Below are positions 47,765-57,798 of a stretch of 64,000 bases of DNA, one piece after another. The position numbers and the translations under genes are program-made. The notes under the pieces were generated by a model, which saw nothing but the letters and a program-made list of their open reading frames with translations, was not told the origin of the DNA and searched no databases. Origin of the DNA: Paenalcaligenes niemegkensis. GTDB taxonomy: Bacteria > Pseudomonadota > Gammaproteobacteria > Burkholderiales > Burkholderiaceae_B. Each line of letters starts with the position of its first letter. Position 1 is the stretch's first letter. The stretch is taken from assembly GCF_022230885.1 (NCBI RefSeq), contig NZ_JAKGCT010000004.1, positions 1 to 64,000 of the forward strand, written 5' to 3'.

Positions 47765-48454
47765 ATGAAAAAAAGCACATTCTTTCGCGGCGTGATCGCT
47801 GCTGTGGTGATAGTGATGCACGGTTGCGCGATGGTGCCGCCCGAGGCCGTCGTGACCGGTCCGCTTACTGCACCTCCGCCTGTACCGATATCGCCCGAAG
47901 TGGTTGCCAACGGAGCGATCTATCAGCCGGGTGCTTACGGTAATTACCCGCTGTTCGAGGACCGGCGCCCGAGAAACGTGGGTGACATTGTCACTATCAT
48001 TATTCAAGAGCGCACGAATGCGGCCAAGAATGTGTCTACCAGCACGAATCGGAACTCGAACGCAGGCCTGGAGTTTGGCGCAACGCCCTCAATATTGCCA
48101 GGCGATCTGGGCGCCCGGCAGAACTTTGGTGTAGAGGGTTCAAATCAGGCCACCGGCACAGGTAGCAGCCGAGCAGACAATCTGTTCACAGGCACCCTTA
48201 CCACCACCGTAGTGGGCGTCCTGCCTAATGGAAACCTGCAGTTAGCCGGCGAAAAGCAGATTGCCATCAACCGGGGCAGCGAGTATTTGTTGTTTTCGGG
48301 GGTTATTGACCCACGTTCAATCACTGGCTCGAATACTGTTGCGTCTACTCAGGTAGCTGATGCCCGTATCGAGTTTCGAAGCAAAGGCGTGATGGACGAA
48401 GTCCAGACCATGGGCTGGCTGCAACGCTTCTTTCTTAATATTTCGCCATTCTAA
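47765..48454 (+). CDS. flgH: Flagellar L-ring lipoprotein FlgH
   Basis: 229 residues: lipoprotein signal with lipobox VMHGC, then [27 protein letters not shown] and SGVIDPRSI. Outer-membrane L ring. Confidence 0.95.
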   Translation: MKKSTFFRGVIAAVVIVMHGCAMVPPEAVVTGPLTAPPPVPISPEVVANGAIYQPGAYGNYPLFEDRRPRNVGDIVTIIIQERTNAAKNVSTSTNRNSNAGLEFGATPSILPGDLGARQNFGVEGSNQATGTGSSRADNLFTGTLTTTVVGVLPNGNLQLAGEKQIAINRGSEYLLFSGVIDPRSITGSNTVASTQVADARIEFRSKGVMDEVQTMGWLQRFFLNISPF

Positions 48455-48468
48455 CGAAGGTATCGCAA

Positions 48469-49602
48469 TTGACAGCAGTCGCAGTTATTCGTCTCTTTGC
48501 TCAAAGTCTGCGTTCAGTGTTGCTGGGTGCCGCGCTACTAATAAGTTCGCCAGCCAGCGCGGAGCGCATCAAGGATCTGGCCTCTATACAAGGCGTTCGT
48601 GATAATCAGCTAATTGGCTATGGGCTGGTGGTCGGCCTGGACGGTAGCGGTGACCAGATTCGCCAGGCACCCTTTACGCAACAAAGTCTGACTAACATGC
48701 TGTCGCAGCTGGGGGTGACGATTCCTCAAGGCAGCAATATGCAGCTCAGGAACGTGGCGGCTGTGATGGTAACAGCGCGACTGCCTGCTTTTTCACGTCC
48801 GGGCCAGGGCCTGGATGTGGTCGTTTCTTCTATGGGAAATGCCAAAAGCCTGCGAGGCGGTACGCTGCTGATGACACCGATGAAAGGTGCTAACGGCCAG
48901 GTCTACGCCATGGCGCAAGGTAACTTGCTGGTGGGTGGAGCAGGGGCCGAGGCGGGTGGCTCCAGTGTGCAGGTAAACCAGTTGAACGGCGGAATCATAC
49001 CCAGCGGGGCAATCGTCGAGCGCGGTGTTCCCACGACCTATATTCAAGATGGCTTCATTACACTTGAACTGAACAGTTCCGATTTTGGTACGGCGCAAAA
49101 TGTCGTGTCGGCCTTGAATCAGCATCTGGGTAGCCAAACAGCGACGGCTATAGACGCACGGGTTATTCAGGTGCGGGCGCCGCTGAATCCGGACGCCCAA
49201 GCCGAGTTTTTATCAAGAATTGAGAATCTTCAGGTGAGTCTCCCTCCTGCGCGTGCGCGTGTCGTAATCAACGCCCGCACGGGGTCAGTGGTCATGAATC
49301 GCACGGTCACGATCGACGAGGCCGCAATTGCCTACGGCAATTTATCGGTCATCATCAGCCGTCAGCCCGAAGTGGTTCAGCCTGATACGCCATTTGGCGG
49401 AGGACAGACGGTTATTACGGATCGTACCGATATCGAGCTGCGCTCGGATACCGGAGCCTTGCAGCGAGTGAGTACCAGCGCGAACTTAGCCGATGTAGTG
49501 TCTGCCTTGAATGCCCTGGGCGCCACGCCACAGGATTTGCTGTCGATCTTGCAAAATCTTAAAAGCGCAGGAGCCCTGCGCGCCGATCTGGAAATTATTT
49601 AA
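48469..49602 (+). CDS. flgI: Flagellar P-ring protein FlgI
   Basis: 377 residues with a TTG start (48469). Signal peptide ending SPASA, then [28 protein letters not shown] and the C-terminal [21 protein letters not shown] ring in the peptidoglycan layer, assembled with FlgA. Confidence 0.94.
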   Translation: MTAVAVIRLFAQSLRSVLLGAALLISSPASAERIKDLASIQGVRDNQLIGYGLVVGLDGSGDQIRQAPFTQQSLTNMLSQLGVTIPQGSNMQLRNVAAVMVTARLPAFSRPGQGLDVVVSSMGNAKSLRGGTLLMTPMKGANGQVYAMAQGNLLVGGAGAEAGGSSVQVNQLNGGIIPSGAIVERGVPTTYIQDGFITLELNSSDFGTAQNVVSALNQHLGSQTATAIDARVIQVRAPLNPDAQAEFLSRIENLQVSLPPARARVVINARTGSVVMNRTVTIDEAAIAYGNLSVIISRQPEVVQPDTPFGGGQTVITDRTDIELRSDTGALQRVSTSANLADVVSALNALGATPQDLLSILQNLKSAGALRADLEII

Positions 49603-49609
49603 GTTCATC

Positions 49610-50587
49610 ATGTCCGCTAATTTTTATCCTCGACCTGGCTATAGCGCGCCTGTTTCCATGTTTGATTCCAGCCAGCTGGCGCAGTTGCGCCGCGGGGTTG
49701 GTGAAAACAAGGGTGGAACCATAGATGAGCAACGAAAGGTAGCCGAGCAATTTGAAGCTTTGTTCATTCAGCAGCTACTCAAGCAGGCGCGGGCTACGGC
49801 CAGCGGAAATGGGCTGTTTGATAGCCAGCAAGTGCAAATGGCACAAGGTATGGGCGACGAGCAGCTGGCGCTGCAGCTAGCCAGGCCGGGCATAGGGCTG
49901 GCCGATGCCCTTATGGCCCAGATGCGGCGTAATCAAGGTGAGCCCGACTCATCGCTGCCTGAACGCACCGTGCCTGAAGCCAGCCGTTCACGTCTGCCTG
50001 AATACGTCTCTCGCGTCGGGGAGCAGGCACGTATCATCGATGCACCTTCGGTATTGGCCTTAATCAAGAAGCTCGTCGGGCCAACCGGCATAGATCAGGT
50101 GTTTTCAGCTATACGTGGTGCACCCGAGCATGTGCGCGACTTTGTAGGAAAAATGCAAAGTGCGGCTGAACAGGTAGCTGCCAGCAGTGGTGTGCCCGCC
50201 AAGTTAATTCTCAGTCAGGCAGCGCTTGAGTCGGGTTGGGGCAAGCGAGAAATCAAGCACGGCGACGGGCAAAGCTCGCATAACCTCTTTGGTATCAAGG
50301 CGGGTAAAAGCTGGACGGGCAAAGTAGTTGATATCATGACGACCGAGTTTGAAGACGGCAAAATGAAAAAACTAAGCCAGCCGTTCAGAGCCTACGATTC
50401 GTACGAAGAGTCGTTTTCAGATTACGCAAAACTGATCAGTGAAAGCCCTCGCTATGAAGCTGTGCTAAGTGCTGCTACTCCGCACGAGGCGGCCCGTCGC
50501 ATCCAGGACGCGGGTTACGCCACGGATCCTGCCTATGCAGAAAAGCTGATTGCCATTATGTCGTATTTCGACTCTGGCACACGATAA
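49610..50587 (+). CDS. flgJ: Rod-cap muramidase FlgJ
   Basis: 325 residues from ATG 49610. The N-terminal rod-scaffolding domain has AEQFEALFIQQLLKQARA. The C-terminal glucosaminidase domain (about 180-325) has the catalytic Glu in LSQAALESGWGKRE. It opens the peptidoglycan for the rod. It starts seven bases after the flgI stop. Confidence 0.95.
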   Translation: MSANFYPRPGYSAPVSMFDSSQLAQLRRGVGENKGGTIDEQRKVAEQFEALFIQQLLKQARATASGNGLFDSQQVQMAQGMGDEQLALQLARPGIGLADALMAQMRRNQGEPDSSLPERTVPEASRSRLPEYVSRVGEQARIIDAPSVLALIKKLVGPTGIDQVFSAIRGAPEHVRDFVGKMQSAAEQVAASSGVPAKLILSQAALESGWGKREIKHGDGQSSHNLFGIKAGKSWTGKVVDIMTTEFEDGKMKKLSQPFRAYDSYEESFSDYAKLISESPRYEAVLSAATPHEAARRIQDAGYATDPAYAEKLIAIMSYFDSGTR

Positions 50588-50593
50588 CGAGCC

Positions 50594-50620
50594 TAAAGTT
50601 TTTGTTCAGGCAGCCGTTAA
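50594..50620 (+). promoter_or_regulatory. Sigma-28 promoter of flgKL
   Basis: TAAA (50594-50597), 15 bases, then GCCGTTAA (50613-50620), which matches the consensus at all but one -10 position. It separates class III flgKL from the class II operon. Confidence 0.82.
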
Positions 50621-50691
50621 TTATCCCAATACTATTTAATAGGTGTCGCCCTTTGCAGTGACAAGCGGCGCACCAGATTACGGAACGCGTT

Positions 50692-52362
50692 ATGAACCTA
50701 TCCAGCCTCGGCAAGTCGGCGTTACTTAACGCACAGAACAACCTTCAAACGATTGGCCATAATATTAATAATGCGGCGGTCGAAGGCTATAGTCGGCAAA
50801 CCGTGCTCTCCCAGACAGCGGGAGCAAGTAGCACGGGCGCAGGCTATATAGGCCGAGGGGTACAAGCCGTAACGGTTCAGCGAGCCTACGATGGTTTTTT
50901 GTCGGGTCAGCTTGTTAAGGCTCAAAGTACGGGTGCAGCACTGGTGTCCTACGGCCACGAAATTGCCCAAGTAAACAATTTATTTTCTGATCGCACCGTC
51001 GGCATCAATCCTGCCATACAGAATTTTTTTGATGGCTTGAACGCAGTCGCCTCAGCGCCTGCCGATCCGGCTGCGCGGCAAGAGCTGCTAGGGCGTGCCG
51101 AAAGTCTGGTTACTCAACTGAATGATGCCAATTCATTTTTGCAAAATCAGCGTCAAAACATTAATACGCAGCTGCAGACGACGGTATCCCAGGTTAATAG
51201 CTATCTCGAACGTATTAACGAATTAAATCAGCAGGTCAGCGCGGCAGTAGCCTCAAGTCCGCAACACACGCCTAACGATTTGCTTGATCAGCGCGATCAG
51301 CTTGTTTCTGAGCTAAATCAATTGGTTGACGTTAAAGTTCACGAGCAGGATGAGGTGTTTAATCTCACTATAGGCAATGGCCAGGTTGTGCTGGGCGCAG
51401 GCAAAGTGTTTCCACTTAAAGTTCAGCCTGCCCATGGCGACCCTTCGCGCAGTGTCATTGCCTACACCTCGGCAATCGTAAATGGCGAACCCCAGATGGT
51501 TCAGCTGAACGATTCTGCATTTAAAGGCGGTCAACTGGGTGGTTTGCTGCAATATCGTGAACAAAGCCTCGATGCCACGCAGAATGCCCTGGGGCGTCTG
51601 GCCATCGGCATTGCAGATCAAATTAATCAGGTTCACCAGCAAGGTTACGATCTGGCCGGTAATACCGGCATCGAATTCTTTAACTTCAAGCCAGGCACAC
51701 CCATTCCCAGCAACAAAACCGGTGTGGCTCCAGGCCCTCAGCTAAGCATAGAATTCGACGATACTTCAAAGCTCAGCGGCAGCGATTACCTTATCGAATA
51801 CAAAGACGATAAATACATGATGCGGACTCTGCCTAATGGTATCGCGCAAGAAATAGACGTATCCGGGCCGGTCATTGTCGACGGAATCAGCTTTAGCTTT
51901 ACGGAATCAGACACTGCCGTCGAAGGCGATAGCTGGCTGATCCAGCCTACGCGCCATGCGGCCGGTGATATCAGTGTGGCTATCAAAGATCCAGCACAGG
52001 TGGCTGCATCCGGGGCTGACACAGAGGGGAATCCGCTCGGCAGCGCGAATGGCGAAAATGCGCTGAAGCTCGCTGCCCTGCAAACTGAAAAAACCCTTGG
52101 TAACGGTACTTTAAGCTTTAACGATGCATTTGGACAGATAGTGAATAAAGTAGCGGTTCAAGCTCAACAAAATGGCACTTCGGCCAACGCTCAGGCCAGC
52201 TTGATTCAGCAAAACTTTGCAGCTCAGCAACGCGTGGCCGGGGTCAACCTTAACGAAGAATATTTAATGCTTGATCGCTATGTAGAGCAATTTCGTGCAG
52301 CCTCACGACTGATCGAGGTCAGCTCCAGCATGTTCGATACGCTTCTGGGCATGCGTAATTAA
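50692..52362 (+). CDS. flgK: Hook-filament junction protein FlgK
   Basis: 556 residues: N-terminal LNAQNNLQTIGHNINNAAVE and C-terminal NLNEEYLMLDRYVEQFRAAS. Adaptor between hook and filament, exported with FlgN. Preceded by a sigma-28 promoter. Confidence 0.95.
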   Translation: MNLSSLGKSALLNAQNNLQTIGHNINNAAVEGYSRQTVLSQTAGASSTGAGYIGRGVQAVTVQRAYDGFLSGQLVKAQSTGAALVSYGHEIAQVNNLFSDRTVGINPAIQNFFDGLNAVASAPADPAARQELLGRAESLVTQLNDANSFLQNQRQNINTQLQTTVSQVNSYLERINELNQQVSAAVASSPQHTPNDLLDQRDQLVSELNQLVDVKVHEQDEVFNLTIGNGQVVLGAGKVFPLKVQPAHGDPSRSVIAYTSAIVNGEPQMVQLNDSAFKGGQLGGLLQYREQSLDATQNALGRLAIGIADQINQVHQQGYDLAGNTGIEFFNFKPGTPIPSNKTGVAPGPQLSIEFDDTSKLSGSDYLIEYKDDKYMMRTLPNGIAQEIDVSGPVIVDGISFSFTESDTAVEGDSWLIQPTRHAAGDISVAIKDPAQVAASGADTEGNPLGSANGENALKLAALQTEKTLGNGTLSFNDAFGQIVNKVAVQAQQNGTSANAQASLIQQNFAAQQRVAGVNLNEEYLMLDRYVEQFRAASRLIEVSSSMFDTLLGMRN

Positions 52363-52385
52363 GCCTTTTTATCCAGGATCAGATC

Positions 52386-53699
52386 ATGCGTATAAGTTCG
52401 ACTCTCTATTTTCAGACAGGGCTAAATTCAATCAATAAGCAGCAGTCCGATCTGATGCATCTGTTTCAGCAGGTTGGCAGCGGAAAACGTATGATTACTG
52501 CTGCTGACGATCCATTGGCCGCAGCGCAAAGCATTACCTTGTCTCAGGCGCAAGGCATGAACAAGCGGTTTGCAGAGAACCGTGAGGTGGCGTCGCGTGT
52601 GCTTAATGAAGAAGAGAGCATACTCAATTCTATTACTTCACAGCTGCAAGACGTAAAAACGCGCCTGGTGGAAGCGGGTAATGGATCATTGTCTGATGCC
52701 GATCGAGCCACCTTGGCTGACTCCCTGCGTAGCAGCCAGCAAGCATTATTAGGTCTGGCAAACAGCACCGATAGCTCAGGACAGTATTTGTTCTCTGGCA
52801 GCCAGGGCCTGGTGGCCCCCTTTCAGCAAGAGGGGGCGTCGATCAGCTATCAGGGCGATCGCATCGACAGAAATATTCAGGTCGATCAGACTCGGCAGTT
52901 GCCTAGCACTGATAACGGTTTTGACGTGTTTTCCCGGGCTACCCCCGGTGTGAATGTTTTTCTGAGTGCAGGGAACGCGAACAACACCGGAACCGGGCAA
53001 ATTGCTCAGCCCACCATTAGCAATCCCAAACTTGCAGAAAATGTCCTGGATTTTGAAATCAGCTTTACGGACGACAGCACGTACTCCATAACGACGCGGG
53101 TATTTGACGACTTCACCGGCGCTATCAACACCACCACCCTTAGCGGCATTCCTTACGACGCTTCTAAGGGGGCGGGTGTTATTGCCTTACCACTCGAGGT
53201 CGATGATGAGGGCAATACGCTGACCGAATCCGGTATCAGTATTTCCTTTGAAGGTGCTCCTGCGGCGGGTGACGAGTTCAGTGTGCAGCGAGCCACGTCT
53301 TCTGCCATTGGTGCGTACGGGCAAACCGACGTGAACTTGTTCAATACCCTGGAGGACGTCATTCAAGCACTGGAAACACCCACCGCTAATGATCCGGCTT
53401 CCCAGGCTCAATTACGCAATGTGCTGAACGGAGCCATGCAGCGTATCGATATCAATTACAACAATGTGCTGACGGTACGCGCATCGGTTGGGGCAAGAAT
53501 GAATGAAATTGATGCCCTTAAAGCCAACGGTTCACTTCAGGCCCTGCATATCTCAAGCGAGCTGGGCCGGCTGGAAGACCTTGATTATATTGCGGCCTCG
53601 ACCCAGCTGGAGCTTCGTTCATCTGCTTTAGAAGCGGCTTCTCTGGCCTTCAAGAAAATTCAAAACACCAGCCTTTTTGCATTGACTGCACGTGGCTAG
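52386..53699 (+). CDS. flgL: Hook-filament junction protein FlgL
   Basis: 437 residues: the flagellin-like N-terminus FQTGLNSINKQQSDLMHLFQ with SGKRMITAADDPLAA, and the C-terminal YIAASTQLELRSSALEAASL. Second junction adaptor. 23 bases after flgK. Confidence 0.95.
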   Translation: MRISSTLYFQTGLNSINKQQSDLMHLFQQVGSGKRMITAADDPLAAAQSITLSQAQGMNKRFAENREVASRVLNEEESILNSITSQLQDVKTRLVEAGNGSLSDADRATLADSLRSSQQALLGLANSTDSSGQYLFSGSQGLVAPFQQEGASISYQGDRIDRNIQVDQTRQLPSTDNGFDVFSRATPGVNVFLSAGNANNTGTGQIAQPTISNPKLAENVLDFEISFTDDSTYSITTRVFDDFTGAINTTTLSGIPYDASKGAGVIALPLEVDDEGNTLTESGISISFEGAPAAGDEFSVQRATSSAIGAYGQTDVNLFNTLEDVIQALETPTANDPASQAQLRNVLNGAMQRIDINYNNVLTVRASVGARMNEIDALKANGSLQALHISSELGRLEDLDYIAASTQLELRSSALEAASLAFKKIQNTSLFALTARG

Positions 53700-53768
53700 A
53701 ACCTTTGTGAAAAAGTGTGGAAGAGCCTCCGCAAGCAGGTCTCCTTCGTTAATTAGCGAGAAAAACTG

Positions 53769-55322
53769 ATGCTACCTAAAAGTATGAAGCTTAAAACAAG
53801 TGTTGCGGCCTCTGTGTTGATACTTATGTTGCTGACGCTATCGGCTTCAGTCATAGGCTTGTACTATCAACAGCAAAATTTAGCTGAATTGCAAAAGCTC
53901 ACAGGCGGAGCTTTGACCGAAGCTAATTTGGCCGCCTATGGCACCTTGATGAACAGCAATTACCAGGCTTCAATGATCTGGCTAAGTGTGATTGTGGTTT
54001 TGGCTATTGTCCTGGCATTGTCCACGCACGTCTTTATGTCGCGCCGCATTATTCGGCCACTACATACGGTTGCACAGCATTTTGAAATGATAGCGGCAGG
54101 GGATCTGACGCAACGTATCAATGTACTGACCACCAACGAAATCGGTACCGTGTTCCATGCCCTGCGCCGTATGCAGGAAAGTCTGACACGTACTGTCAGC
54201 ACCGTAAGAAATGGTATCGATGAAATTCATGCGGGCTCAGATGAGATTGCAGAAGGAAATACCAATCTAAGTGATCGCACCGGTGAGCAGGCAGCTGCCT
54301 TGCAGCAAACAGCGGCCAGCATGGAACAGCTCGCCAGTACGGTGCGACAAAACGCCGATAACGCGCAGCAGGCAAATCAGTTGGCCGTCACTGCCTCAGA
54401 TGTGGCCCAGCGCGGTGGTTTGGCAGTGGGCGAGGTGGTGGCAACAATGCATGGCATTTCTGCCAGTTCCAGTAAAATTGCCGATATTGTAGGTGTCATT
54501 GACAGCATTGCTTTTCAAACCAATATTCTTGCGCTGAATGCCGCCGTTGAAGCGGCCCGGGCAGGTGAGCAAGGCAGGGGCTTTGCTGTAGTTGCGGCCG
54601 AAGTCAGGGCGTTGGCCCAACGCAGCGCGCAGGCTGCCCGCGAAATTACCGGCTTAATCGAAGATTCTGCATCTAAAGTCAGCGAGGGCTCCGGACAAGT
54701 CGAGCGCGCAGGGGCGACGATGCAAGAAATTGTAGACTCCGTGAAGCGGGTAACCGATATCATGGGCGAAATTACAGCCGCCACCATCGAGCAGTCATCA
54801 GGGATCGATCAAGTCAATCGTGCGGTGAGCCAGATGGATGAAACCACCCAATATAATGCGCAGCTGGTAGATCAGGCGGCACGGGCGGCTTCCGGTTTAA
54901 GCGTTCAAATTAAACAGGTGACCAACGCCGTTTCTACTTTTAAATTGCCAGAATCCGACGTCATCGAGATCGCTGCCCGGCAAGTGCGGGCGACCCGGCG
55001 CACCGCTCAGTTAGACAGCTTGAATGCGCAAAAAAACGGCGTCACGGCTACGTCACGGCGACAGCATCCTCCTCAGGCAGACGCGGCAAGTGCGTCGTTG
55101 GCATCCACCAGACTGGCACGTTTAGGTGCAGGTGCTACAGCCACTGCTAACGCCGGAGCGGGAATCAATGGCCACCATACTTTGGGCACCGACGTTGCGG
55201 CTAGGGCAAGCTCAGACAGACATCAAGCCTCCAAGGCTACGGACGATATGACCTTGTTAAGGCCAGATCTAAGCGGTAATAAAAAAGCCGCTAGTTCGGA
55301 TGATGATTGGGAAGAGTTTTAA
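53769..55322 (+). CDS. Chemoreceptor with tiny periplasmic loop and CheR-docking tail
   Basis: 517 residues. TM1 (about 9-32) and TM2 (about 68-90) are separated by only about 35 residues, far too few for a four-helix ligand domain. HAMP follows, then the signalling domain with the tip [21 protein letters not shown] flexible linker of about 100 residues (Ala/Ser/Thr-rich) ends in DWEEF, a CheR/CheB-docking pentapeptide of the x-W-x-x-F type. It is the only receptor in the window with this tail, so it may recruit methylation enzymes for the others. The next gene overlaps it by one base. Confidence 0.93.
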   Translation: MLPKSMKLKTSVAASVLILMLLTLSASVIGLYYQQQNLAELQKLTGGALTEANLAAYGTLMNSNYQASMIWLSVIVVLAIVLALSTHVFMSRRIIRPLHTVAQHFEMIAAGDLTQRINVLTTNEIGTVFHALRRMQESLTRTVSTVRNGIDEIHAGSDEIAEGNTNLSDRTGEQAAALQQTAASMEQLASTVRQNADNAQQANQLAVTASDVAQRGGLAVGEVVATMHGISASSSKIADIVGVIDSIAFQTNILALNAAVEAARAGEQGRGFAVVAAEVRALAQRSAQAAREITGLIEDSASKVSEGSGQVERAGATMQEIVDSVKRVTDIMGEITAATIEQSSGIDQVNRAVSQMDETTQYNAQLVDQAARAASGLSVQIKQVTNAVSTFKLPESDVIEIAARQVRATRRTAQLDSLNAQKNGVTATSRRQHPPQADAASASLASTRLARLGAGATATANAGAGINGHHTLGTDVAARASSDRHQASKATDDMTLLRPDLSGNKKAASSDDDWEEF

Positions 55323-55666
55323 TGCACTGTTTAACGGCAGCATTGAAACGTCTGGCAGTGGTATTCCTGATGACAGCTTTCTTGGCAGGTTGTTACAGCA
55401 CAGGTAATAAGTTCGCTACTAGTGGTTATGGCTGGCTGCAACCGGGCATTAGTACTGCCGCCGATGTGCGTGTTTTTCTTGAGGCTGATCCTGTTCATGT
55501 GTATCGCCAATCTGACGGCAGTAGCTTGCAGATCTGGAAGCATTCAAGTTCCTTGCTCCCCGATGGTATCTATCGCAACCGTGAGCTCTGGCTCCTGTTC
55601 GACGGGCAGGATGTGCTTCATCGGGTGGTAAAAAAACATAATGTTCGAGCAAAAGCTGCGCAATAG
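55322..55666 (+). CDS. Small lipoprotein, BamE/SmpA-like
   Basis: 114 residues. Lipoprotein signal with LAGC (about residue 24). The mature part GWLQPGISTAADVRVFLEAD and LQIWKHS...LWLLFDGQDVLHRV resembles the BamE/OmlA fold. Its ATG shares one base with the receptor stop codon, so translation is coupled; no link to chemotaxis is known. Terminator at 55693-55714. Confidence 0.65.
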   Translation: MHCLTAALKRLAVVFLMTAFLAGCYSTGNKFATSGYGWLQPGISTAADVRVFLEADPVHVYRQSDGSSLQIWKHSSSLLPDGIYRNRELWLLFDGQDVLHRVVKKHNVRAKAAQ

Positions 55667-55692
55667 TTTGTCAGACTTCGAGCTTGATAAAG

Positions 55693-55714
55693 GGCGTCTT
55701 CAGACGCCTTTTTT
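55693..55714 (+). terminator. Rho-independent terminator
   Basis: GGCGTCT and AGACGCC around TC, followed by T6. Ends the flgKL-receptor-lipoprotein transcript. Confidence 0.8.
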
Positions 55715-55839
55715 CGTCCCTGCTGAATGCCCGCGCAAGAATGCTATTCTCTAGGCTAAAAGACTGAGCCTTCTACTCATTAATCAACGGTTTTCGTGGT
55801 GAAAATCGCACTGTTTTCAGCAACATCCAGAGAGGTTTT

Positions 55840-57792
55840 TTGGACGATCAACTTTTTAAAGCGGGCAGGGACGCCGTAAAGCAGAATTTACAGTCTTTAG
55901 TGCACTTGCTCGAGGTGTATCCGCCATTTGACCGTATGCACACTGACAACTTGCAGGCTTTGCTCAGCCGTGGAAGTCTTGCCTTTTACGCAGCAGGCGA
56001 AGCCATTGTTGGTCCTGAGGACGGGGTCTGCAATCATTTGTTTATTGTGCGTCAGGGGCTGGTCAGCGTAGCTAAAGTCAGTGTGTCGGCGGCGGCCCAA
56101 GGTGAGGAGGCTGATCTCGAACCCGATACCGAGGCCTTGCTGGTGCCAGGTGATATGTTTCCCTTGGGTGCTCTTTTGGGTGAACGTTCTACGCAACGTC
56201 TGCACGTGGCAGCGGAAGACACCTTTTGTATCCTGATTGCTAAGGCGGATGTGCTGGAAATTTTGAAGCGATCTGAGCCACTGCGCTTATTTGCCTTCAG
56301 TGGTGTCAGCAGCTTGTTCGGACAGCTTTACGAGCAGGCTCGTCAGACCGCATATGAACAAAGCAGCCCCAGTATTAGCCTGAGCACCCCTGTTAAAAAT
56401 CTGGTGCAACGGGAAACCGTAACCTGTCCCCCTGGCATTACGGTAAGCGGGGCGGTTGGTATCATGCACAAAGAGGCTGTCAGCAGTATTGTGGTCAATG
56501 ACGATGAGTCAGGCTTGCTAGGGATTTTCACCCTGCGCGATTTACGGCGTATTGTTGCCCAGGGACATGACGAACTGCAACATCCGGTCGCTGATGTCAT
56601 GAGTGCAAACCTGGTTACGGTGTCTCATACTTCCAGCGCCTTCGAGGCGGCCATGTTAATGGCGCAACACCATATTGGGCATATTTGTGTTACCGACGGA
56701 GATGCGCTGGTGGGCGTAATCTCGGAGCGCGACGTCTTTGCACTGCAACGAGTTGATCTGGTGCATTTGTCACGGCAGCTACGTTATGCCAGTAATACCC
56801 AAAACCTGATTGAAGCGCGTTCGGACATTCCGGCGTTGGTAACGATGATGCTGGCTCACGGGGCCAATGCTAATCAGCTTATGGATGTGGTTACGCAGCT
56901 AAATGATCATACCTGTTGCCGGGCGATAGAGCTGTGCCTTGAAAAGCATCCTGAAATTGATTTCACTTTTAACTGGATGTTGTTCGGTAGCGAGGGGCGC
57001 GGCGAACAAACCCTGTTTAGCGATCAGGATAATGCCATTTTATTCGAGGCCGAGGGCGCTGAGCAGACAGAGCAGCGGCGCGGGCAACTGGTGGCTTTTG
57101 CCCATGGGGTCAACACCTTGCTGGATGAGTGCGGTCTGGCCTGGTGCAAAGGCAATATTATGGCCAGTAACCCTAAGCTCTGCTTATCGTTGACCGAGTG
57201 GAAGGCGACCTTCTCGCGATTGGTCGAAAACCCGTCTCCGCGTCATTTATTAGAGTCCAGTATTTATTTCGACTTACGTTGTCTGTGGGGTAAGCCCACC
57301 GCCTTTAATGTATTGCGCCGTTACTTACAGCAGCTCTGTGTGGAGCATACCCGTTTCCAGCGCGCCCTGGCACGAGCGGCCATGCTGAACAAGCCGCCCG
57401 CCGTAGACACCCTGCGTAGTTTGCTTGGCGCAACTCTGGGAACGCGAACCCAGGTTGATGTGAAGTATCAGGGCTTGAGTCCTTTTGTAGACTCAATCCG
57501 TGTGCTGGCTTTGTCCACTGGCTGCATCGAGGTCAGTACACATGAGCGGATTCGTCATTTGATACAGCGTGGAGTTCTACCCAAGGCAGACGCACGTAGT
57601 TATGCCCAGGCATTTAATTATTTGCAGCTGTTGCGCATGCAGCAGCATCAGGAGCAAATTGGCCTTAGCGAGGAATTAAGCAATCGAATCGAACCTGGCG
57701 GGCTGGACCCTCTTGATAAGCGGATGTTGCGTGAAGCATTGCGACAGGCGCGCCATTTGCAAACCATGATGAAACTGCGTTATCGAATTTAG
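55840..57792 (+). CDS. cNMP-binding / CBS / DUF294 nucleotidyltransferase-like protein
   Basis: 650 residues from a TTG start after AGAGAGG. Order: a cyclic-nucleotide-binding-like domain (about 20-150), two CBS repeats (about 185-310) with VISERDVFAL, a DUF294 nucleotidyltransferase-like domain with the signature FGSEGRGEQTLFSDQDNAI (G-S and D-x-D), and a helical C-terminal domain. Similar proteins are paired with a DnaQ-like exonuclease in many proteobacteria; their function is unknown. The exonuclease gene starts six bases later. Confidence 0.85.
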   Translation: MDDQLFKAGRDAVKQNLQSLVHLLEVYPPFDRMHTDNLQALLSRGSLAFYAAGEAIVGPEDGVCNHLFIVRQGLVSVAKVSVSAAAQGEEADLEPDTEALLVPGDMFPLGALLGERSTQRLHVAAEDTFCILIAKADVLEILKRSEPLRLFAFSGVSSLFGQLYEQARQTAYEQSSPSISLSTPVKNLVQRETVTCPPGITVSGAVGIMHKEAVSSIVVNDDESGLLGIFTLRDLRRIVAQGHDELQHPVADVMSANLVTVSHTSSAFEAAMLMAQHHIGHICVTDGDALVGVISERDVFALQRVDLVHLSRQLRYASNTQNLIEARSDIPALVTMMLAHGANANQLMDVVTQLNDHTCCRAIELCLEKHPEIDFTFNWMLFGSEGRGEQTLFSDQDNAILFEAEGAEQTEQRRGQLVAFAHGVNTLLDECGLAWCKGNIMASNPKLCLSLTEWKATFSRLVENPSPRHLLESSIYFDLRCLWGKPTAFNVLRRYLQQLCVEHTRFQRALARAAMLNKPPAVDTLRSLLGATLGTRTQVDVKYQGLSPFVDSIRVLALSTGCIEVSTHERIRHLIQRGVLPKADARSYAQAFNYLQLLRMQQHQEQIGLSEELSNRIEPGGLDPLDKRMLREALRQARHLQTMMKLRYRI

Positions 57793-57798
57793 GTCGCG

